This document shows, one piece after another, positions 8,064-16,597 of a stretch of 29,701 nt of DNA. How positions within the stretch are numbered: the stretch's first letter is position 1; each line of letters opens with the position of its first letter. Source of the DNA: an uncultured Pedobacter sp. (GTDB lineage: Bacteria > Bacteroidota > Bacteroidia > Sphingobacteriales > Sphingobacteriaceae); the NCBI GenBank assembly GCA_938008555.1, contig CALLKE010000032.1, positions 1 to 29,701 of the forward strand, read 5' to 3'. Below the pieces are notes generated by a model. It saw only the letters and a list, made by a program, of their open reading frames with translations. It made no database searches and had not been told where the DNA came from. The position numbers were made by a program, and so were the translations under genes.

Positions 8064-8582
8064 TTACTTCAAAGTCTTCTTCAGAAACTCCTCTAGTTCA
8101 GTACCCCTTAAGTCTTGGGCAATGATTTTGCCGCTGGGGTCTATTAGAAACGAAGCTGGAATACTGCTTATTTGATACTGAGCCACGACTCCTCCATCCC
8201 AGCCTTCGAGGTCTGATACATGTGTCCATGTTAATTTGTCGGCTTCAATGGCATTGACCCATTTGTCTTTGGCATTGTCTAAAGAAACGCCGAGTACCGT
8301 AAAATTTTTATCCTTAAATAATTGATATGCTTTAACCACGTTTGGGTTTTCCTCTCGGCATGGGCCGCACCATGAGGCCCAAAAATCGAGCAATACGTAT
8401 TTGCCCTTAAAATCAGAGAGCTTGACATGTTTCCCCTCTGGTGTAGCGAGTTCAAAATCTGGGGCCTCTTGCACGGACGTTTCTGAGCTGTTGTTTACAG
8501 ATGTTGATGCTTTTGGATCACCATTTTTACAGGATGTAAGGCTGATCAAAGCAATGGACAAGGATATCAAAATTGTTTTCAT
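8064..8582 (-). CDS. TlpA/ResA-like thioredoxin-fold lipoprotein
   Basis: A 172-residue exported thiol-disulfide protein. The N-terminal hydrophobic signal ends in LTSC, predicting lipidation at Cys18; a Ser/Thr-rich linker (about 25-38) leads to a thioredoxin domain of the AhpC/TSA-TlpA type. The redox motif is WCGPC (71-75) in FWASWCGPCREE, and the cis-proline region is ISSIPASFLIDPSG. Such proteins reduce or oxidise extracytoplasmic cysteines, for example in cytochrome c maturation or under redox stress; the exact role is open. It is followed by the response regulator with a 16-base gap, suggesting an operon. No clear promoter box was found in the 121 bases between it and alaS. Confidence 0.9.
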   Translation of the reverse strand: MKTILISLSIALISLTSCKNGDPKASTSVNNSSETSVQEAPDFELATPEGKHVKLSDFKGKYVLLDFWASWCGPCREENPNVVKAYQLFKDKNFTVLGVSLDNAKDKWVNAIEADKLTWTHVSDLEGWDGGVVAQYQISSIPASFLIDPSGKIIAQDLRGTELEEFLKKTLK

Positions 8583-8703
8583 CTTATAGTGCTTTCTAAT
8601 TAGTACTTGGTATAACGCTAATTTGATTGTGAATTATCTTTTCCAATGATTCATTTCGTGAAAAACTCAACAGTCCTTGACCATGGTTTGATTGAATGTA
8701 AGC

Positions 8704-11337
8704 TCACATTATAAATTCAGTTGCCTTTTGAAGTGCTTTTGTGATACCTGAACTGTCCTTTCCTCCAGCTGTTGCAAAAAATGCTTGACCGCCACCGCCA
8801 CCCTGAATTTCTTTGGCTAGCTCGCGTACGATGTTACTTGCATTTAGACTACGATCTTTCACTAGATTATCAGAAAGCATAACGGCTAAACCTGGTTTGT
8901 TTTCAATTTCGGATGCGATCACGAGAAATAAATTATCAACAATATCTTTTACCGAATAGGCTAGATTTTTGACCGCTTCGGCATTGGGGAGATCTACTTT
9001 TTGGGCAATAAAATTGATGCCGTTGATTTGAGTGACTTGCTTTGCCAAATCGTATTTTAAATTAGCCGTTTTTGCAAGCGTATTCTTTTCGATCTCTTTT
9101 TTCAGACGCGTATTTTCTTCTAATAAACTTTCTACAGAAGCAAATATATCTTTGGGGTTTTTGAGTAAGTCTTTTAGATGATCAACTAATACACTTTGGT
9201 GTGTAATGTACTCTTGTGCTTTTTCGCCTGTGATGGCTTCAATACGGCGTACCCCAGCTGCTACAGCTGATTCAGAAATAATTTTAAAATAACCAATTTC
9301 ACCCGTCGCTTTTACGTGTGTACCCCCACAAAGTTCTTTAGAGAAATCATCATCAAATGTGATGATACGTACAAAATCACCATATTTTTCGCCAAACAAG
9401 GCTGTAACACCAGAATCAATAGCTGTTTGGTAAGCAACATGGCGTTGCTCCTTCAGGGAGATATTTTTACGAATCTTTTGGTTGACGATTGCTTCGACCT
9501 CTGCTAATTCTTTATCAGTAACTTTTGAAAAATGTGAAAAGTCAAAACGTAAATACGCATCATTGACCAATGAGCCTTTCTGGTTGACGTGTGAGCCCAG
9601 AACCTGCTTCAATGCAGCATGCATTAAATGCGTTGCTGAGTGATTATTCTCAATTGCCGAACGTCTTTCCAGGTTAACAAAAGCTTCAAAAGCAATACTT
9701 AGGTCTTTTGGTAACGTATTTGTATAATGGATGATTAGACCGTTTTCTTTTTTAGTATCTGTTAGCTGGATTGACAAATTAGCGTCACCTGCTAAGATCC
9801 CTGTATCGCCCACTTGTCCCCCACTTTCTGCGTAAAATGGTGTTCGATCTAAAACAAGCTGGTATTGCTCTTTTCCTTTTGCACTTACTTTTCGATATTT
9901 TAAGATGCGACACTCTGTAATTCGTTCATCATAGCCTACAAATTCAACCTCATCTCCTTGATGTACAGTGATCCAGTCGCCAGTATCAATGGTTGTTGCA
10001 GCACGTGAGCGATTTTTTTGTTTTTGAAGCTCGGCTTCGAATTCCTTTTTATCAACGGTCAGGCCTTTTTCATGTGCCATTAATTCGGTCAAGTCGATTG
10101 GGAAGCCGAAGGTGTCATACAGTTCAAAAGCAAAATCACCAGCGATGACTCCATTATTGGCCTCATAGCGTTCGAAACGTTGAATACCTGTTGCAAGGGT
10201 TCTTAAAAAAGAAAGCTCTTCCTCTAACACTACTTTCTGAACAAAGCTTTGCTGTGCTTTTAGTTCAGGAAAAACCCCGTCAAATTGCTCGGCTAAAATA
10301 GGTACGAGTGTATGTAAAAAAGGTTCTTTGAAATTTAAAAATGTATATCCATAACGTACTGCTCGACGTAAAATACGACGGATCACATACCCTGCTTTAT
10401 TGTTGGAAGGTAATTGTCCATCTGCGATAGCAAAAGCAATTGCGCGGATATGATCGGCCATCACGCGCATGGCAATCGCTTTAGAACAGTTTTCTTTGGA
10501 AGATTGGGGATCTTGATGGTAAGTAATGCCACTTTTTTGAGAGATGAACTGGATTAGTGGCTGAAATACATCGGTGTCATAATTAGAAGTTTTCTTTTGT
10601 AACACGCGTACGAGTCGTTCTAGACCCATTCCAGTATCCACATGTTTAGCAGGTAAGGCTTGAAGAGAGCCATCTTTTAGGCGATTAAATTGGATAAATA
10701 CATTATTCCAAATTTCAATTACCTGTGGATGATCGGCATTGACTAATGTTTTGCCATCGACCAATTTTTTCTCCTCAGGAGTACGACAATCTACATGGAT
10801 TTCAGAGCAGGGCCCACACGGACCTGTTTCACCCATTTCCCAAAAATTATCTTTTTTATTGCCTAATAGTATTCGATCTTCTGCAATGTGATGCTTCCAA
10901 AAATTATAGGCTTCTTGATCTTTGGGCAAACCCTCTTTTTCATCCCCTTCAAAAACAGTTACGTAAAGCTGATCTTTGGATATTCCGTATACCTCAGTTA
11001 ATAGCTCCCAGCTCCAAGCGATGGCTTCTTCTTTGAAATAATCACCAAAGCTCCAATTTCCTAGCATCTCAAACATGGTATGGTGATAGGTATCGATGCC
11101 GACTTCTTCTAAATCATTATGTTTCCCTGATACACGTAAACAACGTTGTGTGTCTACTACGCGTGGATATTTGATAGATGCCTCTCCTAGAAAAAGATCT
11201 TTAAATTGATTCATGCCCGCATTTGTAAACATCAATGTCGGATCATTTTTAATCACGATTGGTGCTGAGGGGACAATTTGATGTCCTTTGCTAGCAAAAA
11301 AATCTAAAAAAGTTTTTCGTATTTCCTTCGTTGTCAT
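8704..11337 (-). CDS. alaS: Alanyl-tRNA synthetase
   Basis: Class II aminoacyl-tRNA synthetase for alanine, 877 residues from the chosen start, the usual length. Motif 2 region HHTMFEMLGNWSFGDY is at 85-100, and GYVIRRILRRAVRYG at 316-330. The editing domain zinc ligands are in HSATH (566-570) and CGGTH (670-674). A coiled-coil C-Ala domain with a Gly-rich GGGGGQAFFATAGG stretch closes the protein. The frame also offers an ATG at 11349 (four extra residues, MKIG); I chose the ATG at 11337 because MTTKEIRKTFLDFF is the conserved family start. A TAACTTTG box sits at 11358-11365, only 8 bases before the upper ATG, so the leader is very short with either start. Confidence 0.97.
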   Translation of the reverse strand: MTTKEIRKTFLDFFASKGHQIVPSAPIVIKNDPTLMFTNAGMNQFKDLFLGEASIKYPRVVDTQRCLRVSGKHNDLEEVGIDTYHHTMFEMLGNWSFGDYFKEEAIAWSWELLTEVYGISKDQLYVTVFEGDEKEGLPKDQEAYNFWKHHIAEDRILLGNKKDNFWEMGETGPCGPCSEIHVDCRTPEEKKLVDGKTLVNADHPQVIEIWNNVFIQFNRLKDGSLQALPAKHVDTGMGLERLVRVLQKKTSNYDTDVFQPLIQFISQKSGITYHQDPQSSKENCSKAIAMRVMADHIRAIAFAIADGQLPSNNKAGYVIRRILRRAVRYGYTFLNFKEPFLHTLVPILAEQFDGVFPELKAQQSFVQKVVLEEELSFLRTLATGIQRFERYEANNGVIAGDFAFELYDTFGFPIDLTELMAHEKGLTVDKKEFEAELQKQKNRSRAATTIDTGDWITVHQGDEVEFVGYDERITECRILKYRKVSAKGKEQYQLVLDRTPFYAESGGQVGDTGILAGDANLSIQLTDTKKENGLIIHYTNTLPKDLSIAFEAFVNLERRSAIENNHSATHLMHAALKQVLGSHVNQKGSLVNDAYLRFDFSHFSKVTDKELAEVEAIVNQKIRKNISLKEQRHVAYQTAIDSGVTALFGEKYGDFVRIITFDDDFSKELCGGTHVKATGEIGYFKIISESAVAAGVRRIEAITGEKAQEYITHQSVLVDHLKDLLKNPKDIFASVESLLEENTRLKKEIEKNTLAKTANLKYDLAKQVTQINGINFIAQKVDLPNAEAVKNLAYSVKDIVDNLFLVIASEIENKPGLAVMLSDNLVKDRSLNASNIVRELAKEIQGGGGGQAFFATAGGKDSSGITKALQKATEFIM

Positions 11338-11357
11338 CCCTATTTTCATTTAGTGTG

Positions 11358-11365
11358 CAAAGTTA
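11358..11365 (-). promoter_or_regulatory. Bacteroidota -7 box (TAACTTTG) for alaS
   Basis: The minus-strand TAACTTTG fits TAnnTTTG. With a transcription start some 5-8 bases downstream, the first ATG (11349) would be nearly leaderless and the second (11337) would have roughly 15 bases of leader. Confidence 0.55.
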
Positions 11366-11596
11366 ATTTTTTGTTTGGAGATATAACTCCCCAGATAAGC
11401 TGCGCAAATGGATGGGTGATGACAATGGGGCGGGGCTGAAATTTATTTCTTCTCTCGTGAAAAAATATTTTTCATTTCTATGAGTTCTAATTCTTTCAAG
11501 TTGAGCAGTAGGAAAGGTTAGATACTTACTTTGCCTTTTCGATTTCTCAATGAGGAGTTAAAGATTTTAAATAGTGACAACTAAAAAAATGGTAGG

Positions 11597-12178
11597 ATGA
11601 CTTTCTCGATCAAAACAATATTATTAATTGCGTTTATCCCTCTATCTGTTTATCAAGCAGTAATTGCTCAGACTAAATTTATAAATGCCGACACAGAGGC
11701 AACAGTTAAGGGAACTTCGACACTTCATGACTGGGAAATGAACTCGAAAGAGGGGAAAACAGAAGCGGTGATTGAGCTAGGCAGCATCCCCAAAATACTT
11801 GCTTTAAAATTTACCCTTCCTGCCGAAAGTTTAAAAAGCCATCACTCAGCAATGGACAAAAATGCATACAAGACACTCAAGACGGAGAAGTATGCGTACT
11901 TGACCTTTGTGATAACCTCGTCTAAGATGACTGCTGTTGATTCAAGTACTTTTAATATGAATGGGCTTGGCCAGCTGGAAATAGCAGGAGTGAAGAAAGA
12001 AATAGAATTAAATGCCGTATGTAAAGTTGGACCTGACAAGAGTTTGATGTGTACCGGATCTAAACAAATTAAAATGTCTGACTATGGGCTAGAGCCGCCG
12101 TCTATGATGCTGGGGACTGTTAAAACAGGTAATGAAATAACAATAGATTTTAAACAAAAACTGATACCGCATCCATAA
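11597..12178 (+). CDS. YceI-like periplasmic protein
   Basis: A 193-residue exported protein of the YceI lipocalin-like family, beta-barrel proteins that bind isoprenoid-type or other amphiphilic ligands. The N-terminal signal (about 1-24, hydrophobic ILLIAFIPLSVY then VIAQ) is followed by GTSTLHDWEM, a typical YceI opening for Bacteroidota, the central SLKSHHSAMDKNAYKTLK segment and the late KIEL-like VKKEIELNAV strand. The ATG at 11597 is used because an ATG just upstream reaches a stop after three codons. It is divergent from alaS and lies 96 bases before the outer-membrane protein gene, which probably belongs to the same unit. The ligand is unknown. Confidence 0.85.
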   Translation: MTFSIKTILLIAFIPLSVYQAVIAQTKFINADTEATVKGTSTLHDWEMNSKEGKTEAVIELGSIPKILALKFTLPAESLKSHHSAMDKNAYKTLKTEKYAYLTFVITSSKMTAVDSSTFNMNGLGQLEIAGVKKEIELNAVCKVGPDKSLMCTGSKQIKMSDYGLEPPSMMLGTVKTGNEITIDFKQKLIPHP

Positions 12179-12274
12179 GATCACAATATGAAATCATCAT
12201 GAGCTGTTATGTACAGAGTGTGGACAACTAATTTGATCATGATGACCTTACGACTAAAAAAAATCGAACTATAT

Positions 12275-13612
12275 ATGAAAACAAAATGCATTGCTAGATT
12301 AAGAAATACGTTATTGGTTTTTGTTTTACTTCCTTGCTTGGCTTATGCTCAAAATGAGAAGGTATCCAATTTTAGGCCCTACGACAAAAACGGGATTAAT
12401 ATTTTTGAAACCTCAAAAGAAGATTCTATCCCATTCTCCAATATTCGGATTAAGATAGGAGCCAATTTTGCACAACAATTTCAAGGCTTGAGGCATAGTA
12501 ATAGTGCAAGTGTTGTGATTGATCCTGCAACTGGAAAAAATATAAATCAACTAATCACGATTGGGAATGGTTTTAATTTGGCTACTGCAAATCTCAATCT
12601 TGATGCTCAGTTAGCAGAGGGTATCAGATTAAATCTGATAACGTATTTGTCATCTAGGCATCATGAAAATACATGGGTGAAAGGTGGATATATTCAGTTT
12701 GATAAACTGCTATTCTTGAATAACAGCGTAGTGAATGATATCATGAAGTATGTGACGATAAAAGTGGGTCAGTCGGAGGTAAACTATGGAGATGCTCACT
12801 TTCGTCGAACAGATAATGGGAACGCTGTGTACAATCCGTTTGTGGGGAATTTGATTTTAGATGCATTTACAACTGAAATTGGGGGTGATATTACCTTTCA
12901 GCGAAATGGAGTGATTGCAGTAGTGGGCATAACAGGGGGAGAAACACAAGGTGATCTAACGAATCCTTCAAATCGTCATCTTTCCTATTTAGGTAAACTA
13001 GGATATGATAAGCAAGTGAAAGATCACTTGAGACTCAGATTAACGGGTTCTTTTTATTCCAATGTAGGTACCAATAGTCAATCGCTATACAGAGGAGATC
13101 GTGTTGGCTCCAGATATTATCTAGTGATGGAAAATACGTCGGCTTTGACGGCTGCACCTGCGGGCTCGTTCGATGTAAATCCATGGGCAAGCGGATATAA
13201 TCCCATGTTCAGTCAGAAAGTACAGGCTCTGATGATCAATCCATTCATCAAATTGCATCGTTTGGAATTATTTGGCACTTACGAAACAGCAAAAGGAAAT
13301 AGTGCAGCAGAATCTTCTACTAGAAATGTGAATCAGTGGGCAATTGATGCAGTTTATCGTTTAGGTAGAACAGAAAATTGGTTTATTGGAGCTCGCTATA
13401 ATCAGGTAAATGCCGATTTATTTTTGACATCTACTACAAGCCAGCCTATTCATATTGATCGAATTCAGCTTGCTGGTGGTTGGTTCATTACAAAAAATAT
13501 TTTGGCAAAGGCAGAGTATGTTACGCAGAACTACCATGATTTTCCTGCAAACAATATCAATAGTGCAGGAAAATTCAATGGCTTTATGATAGAAGGGGTC
13601 GTAGGGTTTTAA
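12275..13612 (+). CDS. Outer-membrane beta-barrel protein, porin-like (hypothetical)
   Basis: A 445-residue exported protein whose family I cannot name. A signal peptide (about 1-25, FVLLPCLAYAQ) is followed by alternating aromatic/polar strands typical of a beta-barrel, such as IRIKIGANFAQQF, MKYVTIKVGQSEVNYG and WFIGARYNQVNADL, and it ends in Phe (VVGF), the usual C-terminal residue of barrels folded by the BAM machinery. The sequence WVKGGYIQFDKL resembles porin-type proteins. The frame opens at 12209, but the ATG at 12275 gives a proper signal peptide, while the upstream extension does not. Its position after a YceI-like gene suggests a shared envelope role. Export of a small molecule or respiratory support would be speculation. 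Confidence 0.8.
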   Translation: MKTKCIARLRNTLLVFVLLPCLAYAQNEKVSNFRPYDKNGINIFETSKEDSIPFSNIRIKIGANFAQQFQGLRHSNSASVVIDPATGKNINQLITIGNGFNLATANLNLDAQLAEGIRLNLITYLSSRHHENTWVKGGYIQFDKLLFLNNSVVNDIMKYVTIKVGQSEVNYGDAHFRRTDNGNAVYNPFVGNLILDAFTTEIGGDITFQRNGVIAVVGITGGETQGDLTNPSNRHLSYLGKLGYDKQVKDHLRLRLTGSFYSNVGTNSQSLYRGDRVGSRYYLVMENTSALTAAPAGSFDVNPWASGYNPMFSQKVQALMINPFIKLHRLELFGTYETAKGNSAAESSTRNVNQWAIDAVYRLGRTENWFIGARYNQVNADLFLTSTTSQPIHIDRIQLAGGWFITKNILAKAEYVTQNYHDFPANNINSAGKFNGFMIEGVVGF

Positions 13613-13664
13613 TGCTGGTTTAACTTATCATTCGTATGGTAGCACAATTTCAATAGTTTTGTAG

Positions 13665-13695
13665 TGCTCACGTATTTTGATCAAATACGCGAGCA
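13665..13695 (+). terminator. Imperfect hairpin after the barrel-protein gene
   Basis: Arms around a central TTTGATCAAA: TGCTC-A-CGTATTTT pairs with AAATACG-C-GAGCA, with one mismatch and one bulged T. It lies between the barrel-protein stop and the MerR gene. No T-run follows, so its use as a terminator is uncertain; it could also be an operator. Confidence 0.4.
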
Positions 13696-13716
13696 TAAGA
13701 TCTTAAATTTTTCGAT

Positions 13717-14055
13717 ATGCCTTACAAAGAGCGCGATATTAATAAATTATATTATACGATGGGTGAGGTCACTCGTTTATTTGGAGTGAATGCTTCGCAG
13801 ATTCGTTTTTATGAAAATGAGTTTGATATTATTCAGCCCAAGAAAAACAAAAAAGGAAATCGTCTGTTCACTCCTGAAGACGTAGATAATTTCAAAATTA
13901 TCTTCAATCTGATTAAGGAAAAAGGTTTTACCATACAGGGCGCTAAAACTTTTTTGAAAACAAATAAAAAAGATGAGGCTTCTGGAAATCAGAAAATCAT
14001 TGATTCACTACAGCGGTTGAAGCAATTTCTGATAGAGGTGAAGGAGCAGCTTTAG
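13717..14055 (+). CDS. MerR-family transcriptional regulator (small)
   Basis: A 112-residue DNA-binding protein. The winged helix-turn-helix of the MerR family is clear: YYTMGEVTRLFGVNASQIRFYE (12-33), followed by the wing with RLFTPEDVDNFKII (49-62) and the helix LIKEKGFTIQGAKTFLK. The C-terminal helix (about 90-112) should form the antiparallel dimer coiled coil. There is no effector-binding domain and no Cys, so metal sensing of the MerR/CueR kind is unlikely. This short form is common in Bacteroidota and its targets are generally unknown. The ATG at 13717 is the first in frame. A GC-rich hairpin with a T-run follows the stop codon. Confidence 0.88.
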   Translation: MPYKERDINKLYYTMGEVTRLFGVNASQIRFYENEFDIIQPKKNKKGNRLFTPEDVDNFKIIFNLIKEKGFTIQGAKTFLKTNKKDEASGNQKIIDSLQRLKQFLIEVKEQL

Positions 14056-14066
14056 GCTTTACTTAG

Positions 14067-14101
14067 CCCCTCTCCAAAGGAAGAGGGGGTGATTCGTTTT
14101 T
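14067..14101 (+). terminator. Intrinsic terminator between MerR and carboxylase genes
   Basis: The stem CCCCTCT-CC (14067-14075) pairs with GG-A-AGAGGGG (14079-14088), with one bulged A and an AAA loop, followed by five T at 14097-14101. It is the most canonical terminator in the window for the + strand and lies between convergent genes. Confidence 0.75.
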
Positions 14102-15728
14102 AGGTCTGGATGATGCCCACATTAAATGGTTTTTCAATGGGTGATTGATTTGCTGCTTCAATACCCATTGAGATCACTTTCCGTGTTTCCAGTGGATCGA
14201 TGATTCCATCAACCCAAAGTCGCGATGCTGCATAAAAAGGAGTTGTTTGACTGTTGTAGCGTTCTGTGATTTCTTTTAGTAGTTCTTCTTTTTTCTCTTT
14301 GGTAATCTCTTCACCTTTCGCCTTGAGTGATGATTCCTGGATTTGGAGTAAAGTTTTGCCCGCTTGTGTGCCACCCATTACAGCAATTTTGGCTGATGGC
14401 CAAGCAAAGATTAAACGTGGATCATAGGCTTTGCCACACATTGCATAATTACCAGCTCCATATGAGTTGCCAATCACGATTGTAAATTTAGGCACCACAG
14501 AATTAGCTACAGCATTGACCATTTTGGCTCCATCCTTAATAATTCCACCTTGTTCGGATCTACTGCCGACCATGAAGCCAGTTACATCTTGTAGAAAAAC
14601 GAGTGGTATTTTCTTCTGATTACAATTCATGATGAAACGTGTTGCTTTATCAGCAGAGTCAGAGTAAATGACGCCCCCAAATTGCATTTCTCCTTTTTTA
14701 CTTTTAACCACTTTACGTTGATTGGCTACAATTCCAACAGCCCAGCCATCTATTCGACCTAATCCACAGATGATACTTTGCCCATATAATTGCTTGTACT
14801 CTTCAAAATCAGAATTGTCAACTAGGCGTTCAATGATGTTGAGCATATCGTAGGGTTTTTCTCGGCTTTCTGGGAGCAAACCATATATTTCTTGTTCATC
14901 TTTTTTTGGCATGATAGGTTTTATTCGATTAAAACCCGCTTGTTTAGGAGATCCAAGCATGTCCATCATATTTTTGATAGAATCAAGACAGGCTTGGTCG
15001 TTGGGATGTTTATAGTCTGTTACACCCGATATTTCACAATGTGTGCTTGCTCCTCCAAGAGTTTCATTGTCTACATCTTCGCCAATGGCTGATTTGACAA
15101 GATAGCTTCCTGCTAAAAAAACAGAACCTGTACCATCCACAATCATCGCTTCGTCGCTCATGATGGGCAAGTATGCACCGCCAGCTACACAGGACCCCAT
15201 GATGGCAGAAATTTGCACAATACCCATGCTGCTCATCAAAGCATTGTTTCTAAAAATACGCCCGAAATGTTCTTTATCTGGAAAAATTTCATCTTGCATG
15301 GGTAAATACACACCTGCAGAGTCTACCAAATAAATGATAGGTAAGCGATTCTCCATGGCGACTTCCTGCGCACGTAAGTTTTTTTTAGCAGTCATGGGAA
15401 ACCAAGCACCTGCTTTTACAGTGGCATCATTGGCTACGATTATGCATTGTCTTCCGGCAATATATCCGATACCTGTGATTACTCCTGCAGATGGGCATCC
15501 ACCTTGTTCTTGATACATGTCCTCAGCAACGAAGGCCCCTATCTCCAGCCAGGGTTTATCTGTGTCGATGAGATAATTGATTCGCTCTCGTGCTAATAAT
15601 TTGCCTTTCTCTTTTTGCTTTGCAGATGCTTTTTCACCCCCTCCCTTATAAATGGTATCTAATCGATTTTTTACTTGGAAAAGAAGCTGCTTGTTTATGT
15701 CTTCGTTTTTGTTGAATTCTAAGTTCAT
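14100..15728 (-). CDS. Acyl-CoA carboxylase, carboxyltransferase (beta) subunit
   Basis: A 542-residue carboxyltransferase subunit of a biotin-dependent acyl-CoA carboxylase. It most resembles 3-methylcrotonyl-CoA carboxylase beta (leucine breakdown), with propionyl-CoA carboxylase beta as the alternative. Two crotonase-like halves are visible: the N-half has IIVANDATVKAGAWFP (96-111), IYLVDSAGVYLP (132-143) and the oxyanion loop GSCVAGGAY (178-186); the C-half has FLQDVTGFMVG and GNSYGAGNYAMCG. The C-terminus NQSPIEKPFNVGI is MCC-like. No biotin-carrying alpha subunit is nearby, so the partner must be encoded elsewhere. The ATG at 15728 is the natural start. Confidence 0.9.
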   Translation of the reverse strand: MNLEFNKNEDINKQLLFQVKNRLDTIYKGGGEKASAKQKEKGKLLARERINYLIDTDKPWLEIGAFVAEDMYQEQGGCPSAGVITGIGYIAGRQCIIVANDATVKAGAWFPMTAKKNLRAQEVAMENRLPIIYLVDSAGVYLPMQDEIFPDKEHFGRIFRNNALMSSMGIVQISAIMGSCVAGGAYLPIMSDEAMIVDGTGSVFLAGSYLVKSAIGEDVDNETLGGASTHCEISGVTDYKHPNDQACLDSIKNMMDMLGSPKQAGFNRIKPIMPKKDEQEIYGLLPESREKPYDMLNIIERLVDNSDFEEYKQLYGQSIICGLGRIDGWAVGIVANQRKVVKSKKGEMQFGGVIYSDSADKATRFIMNCNQKKIPLVFLQDVTGFMVGSRSEQGGIIKDGAKMVNAVANSVVPKFTIVIGNSYGAGNYAMCGKAYDPRLIFAWPSAKIAVMGGTQAGKTLLQIQESSLKAKGEEITKEKKEELLKEITERYNSQTTPFYAASRLWVDGIIDPLETRKVISMGIEAANQSPIEKPFNVGIIQT

Positions 15729-15798
15729 GGAAGAGTAGGTGGAGTTAAAATGGAGGCCCTAAATTAATAATTTTTGATCTGGCTTGTCGGTCATGATA

Positions 15799-15818
15799 CT
15801 ATTTTTCTTGAAAAATAG
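15799..15818. repeat. Small AT-rich inverted repeat in a divergent intergenic region
   Basis: CTATTTTTC and GAAAAATAG pair over 9 bp around TT. It lies between the divergent carboxylase gene and the HEXXH gene and could be an operator or a chance AT-rich palindrome. No TAnnTTTG box was found here for either gene. Confidence 0.4.
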
Positions 15819-15862
15819 GTAATAAATTGTTAAATTTAATATTAGATTAAATTAGGCCAATT

Positions 15863-16597
15863 ATGAAATCAATGACGGATGTGAAGTGCGTACAGACGTA
15901 TGTGAGTAGGATGGCTTATTGTTGGAAAAATTATAATAATAGGCAAATTGGAACAGTGAAAGAGAGGGTCTATCTCTTGGAGCTTGCTGTGAGAGAGGTA
16001 CATAATCTGTGTGGAGTTCCAATAACGTCGTTCGGGGTTTTGGGAGGTGAGGATGATGGTTCATTTAACCGGTCTTTGTGGATGATGAAATTAAACCATA
16101 GTAAGATAAATGATTCGATGCCTTTAGATAATTTTATGGAGCTGGCGAAAACTCTATATCATGAGGCTAGGCATGCAGAGCAGCATTGGTTAGTAGCTTG
16201 TATGGTTTTGGCCGTTGTTAAAAGAATGAATAGCGAAGGTTATTCACAGGAGCGCCTAAGGTTGATAAAAAGTCTCTCTGCTCTTCCAAAACATATTATT
16301 GAACGAGCTTCGAATGTTGGGAATAGTTTTAATCCATCGGCTGAGTTGTATCAAAAGATAAAAGACTGGTACAATAGTATGTATGTTAATCGCTTTAACT
16401 ATGATTCAGCTATTCAAGGAATTGGAACCAATCCTTTTGCAGATGACGCTGAAACCAAGGTTCTTTTACATAGAAAGGCCTACGAAGCATATCGATTTTC
16501 AGCACATGAGGCAGATGCTTTTGATATTGAGATTTTAGTCTATAATGGTTTGAAAGCTTTATTGTTTCCTGATAACAGAGATTTAATTATTTTTTAG
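15863..16597 (+). CDS. Unrecognised protein with a zincin-like HEXXH motif
   Basis: A 244-residue protein of no family I can name. It contains HEARH (100-104) within a predicted helix, TLYHEARHAEQHW, which is a good HEXXH metalloprotease signature, and a second conserved-looking element, AHEADAFDIE (214-223), whose Glu could be the third zinc ligand as in gluzincins. There is no signal peptide; residues 109-118 (WLVACMVLAV) are hydrophobic but short. It is divergent from the carboxylase gene and its stop lies 11 bases inside the ferrochelatase gene, which converges on it. A protease, or a toxin-type metallopeptidase domain, is inferred from the motif only. Metal binding is not proven. Confidence 0.65.
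   Translation: MKSMTDVKCVQTYVSRMAYCWKNYNNRQIGTVKERVYLLELAVREVHNLCGVPITSFGVLGGEDDGSFNRSLWMMKLNHSKINDSMPLDNFMELAKTLYHEARHAEQHWLVACMVLAVVKRMNSEGYSQERLRLIKSLSALPKHIIERASNVGNSFNPSAELYQKIKDWYNSMYVNRFNYDSAIQGIGTNPFADDAETKVLLHRKAYEAYRFSAHEADAFDIEILVYNGLKALLFPDNRDLIIF

Noticed and set aside
13654..13661. TAGTTTTG as a -7 box for the MerR gene.
   Set aside because: It matches the pattern but lies 55 bases from the ATG, before a hairpin, with no -33 element; the match could be chance in AT-rich DNA.
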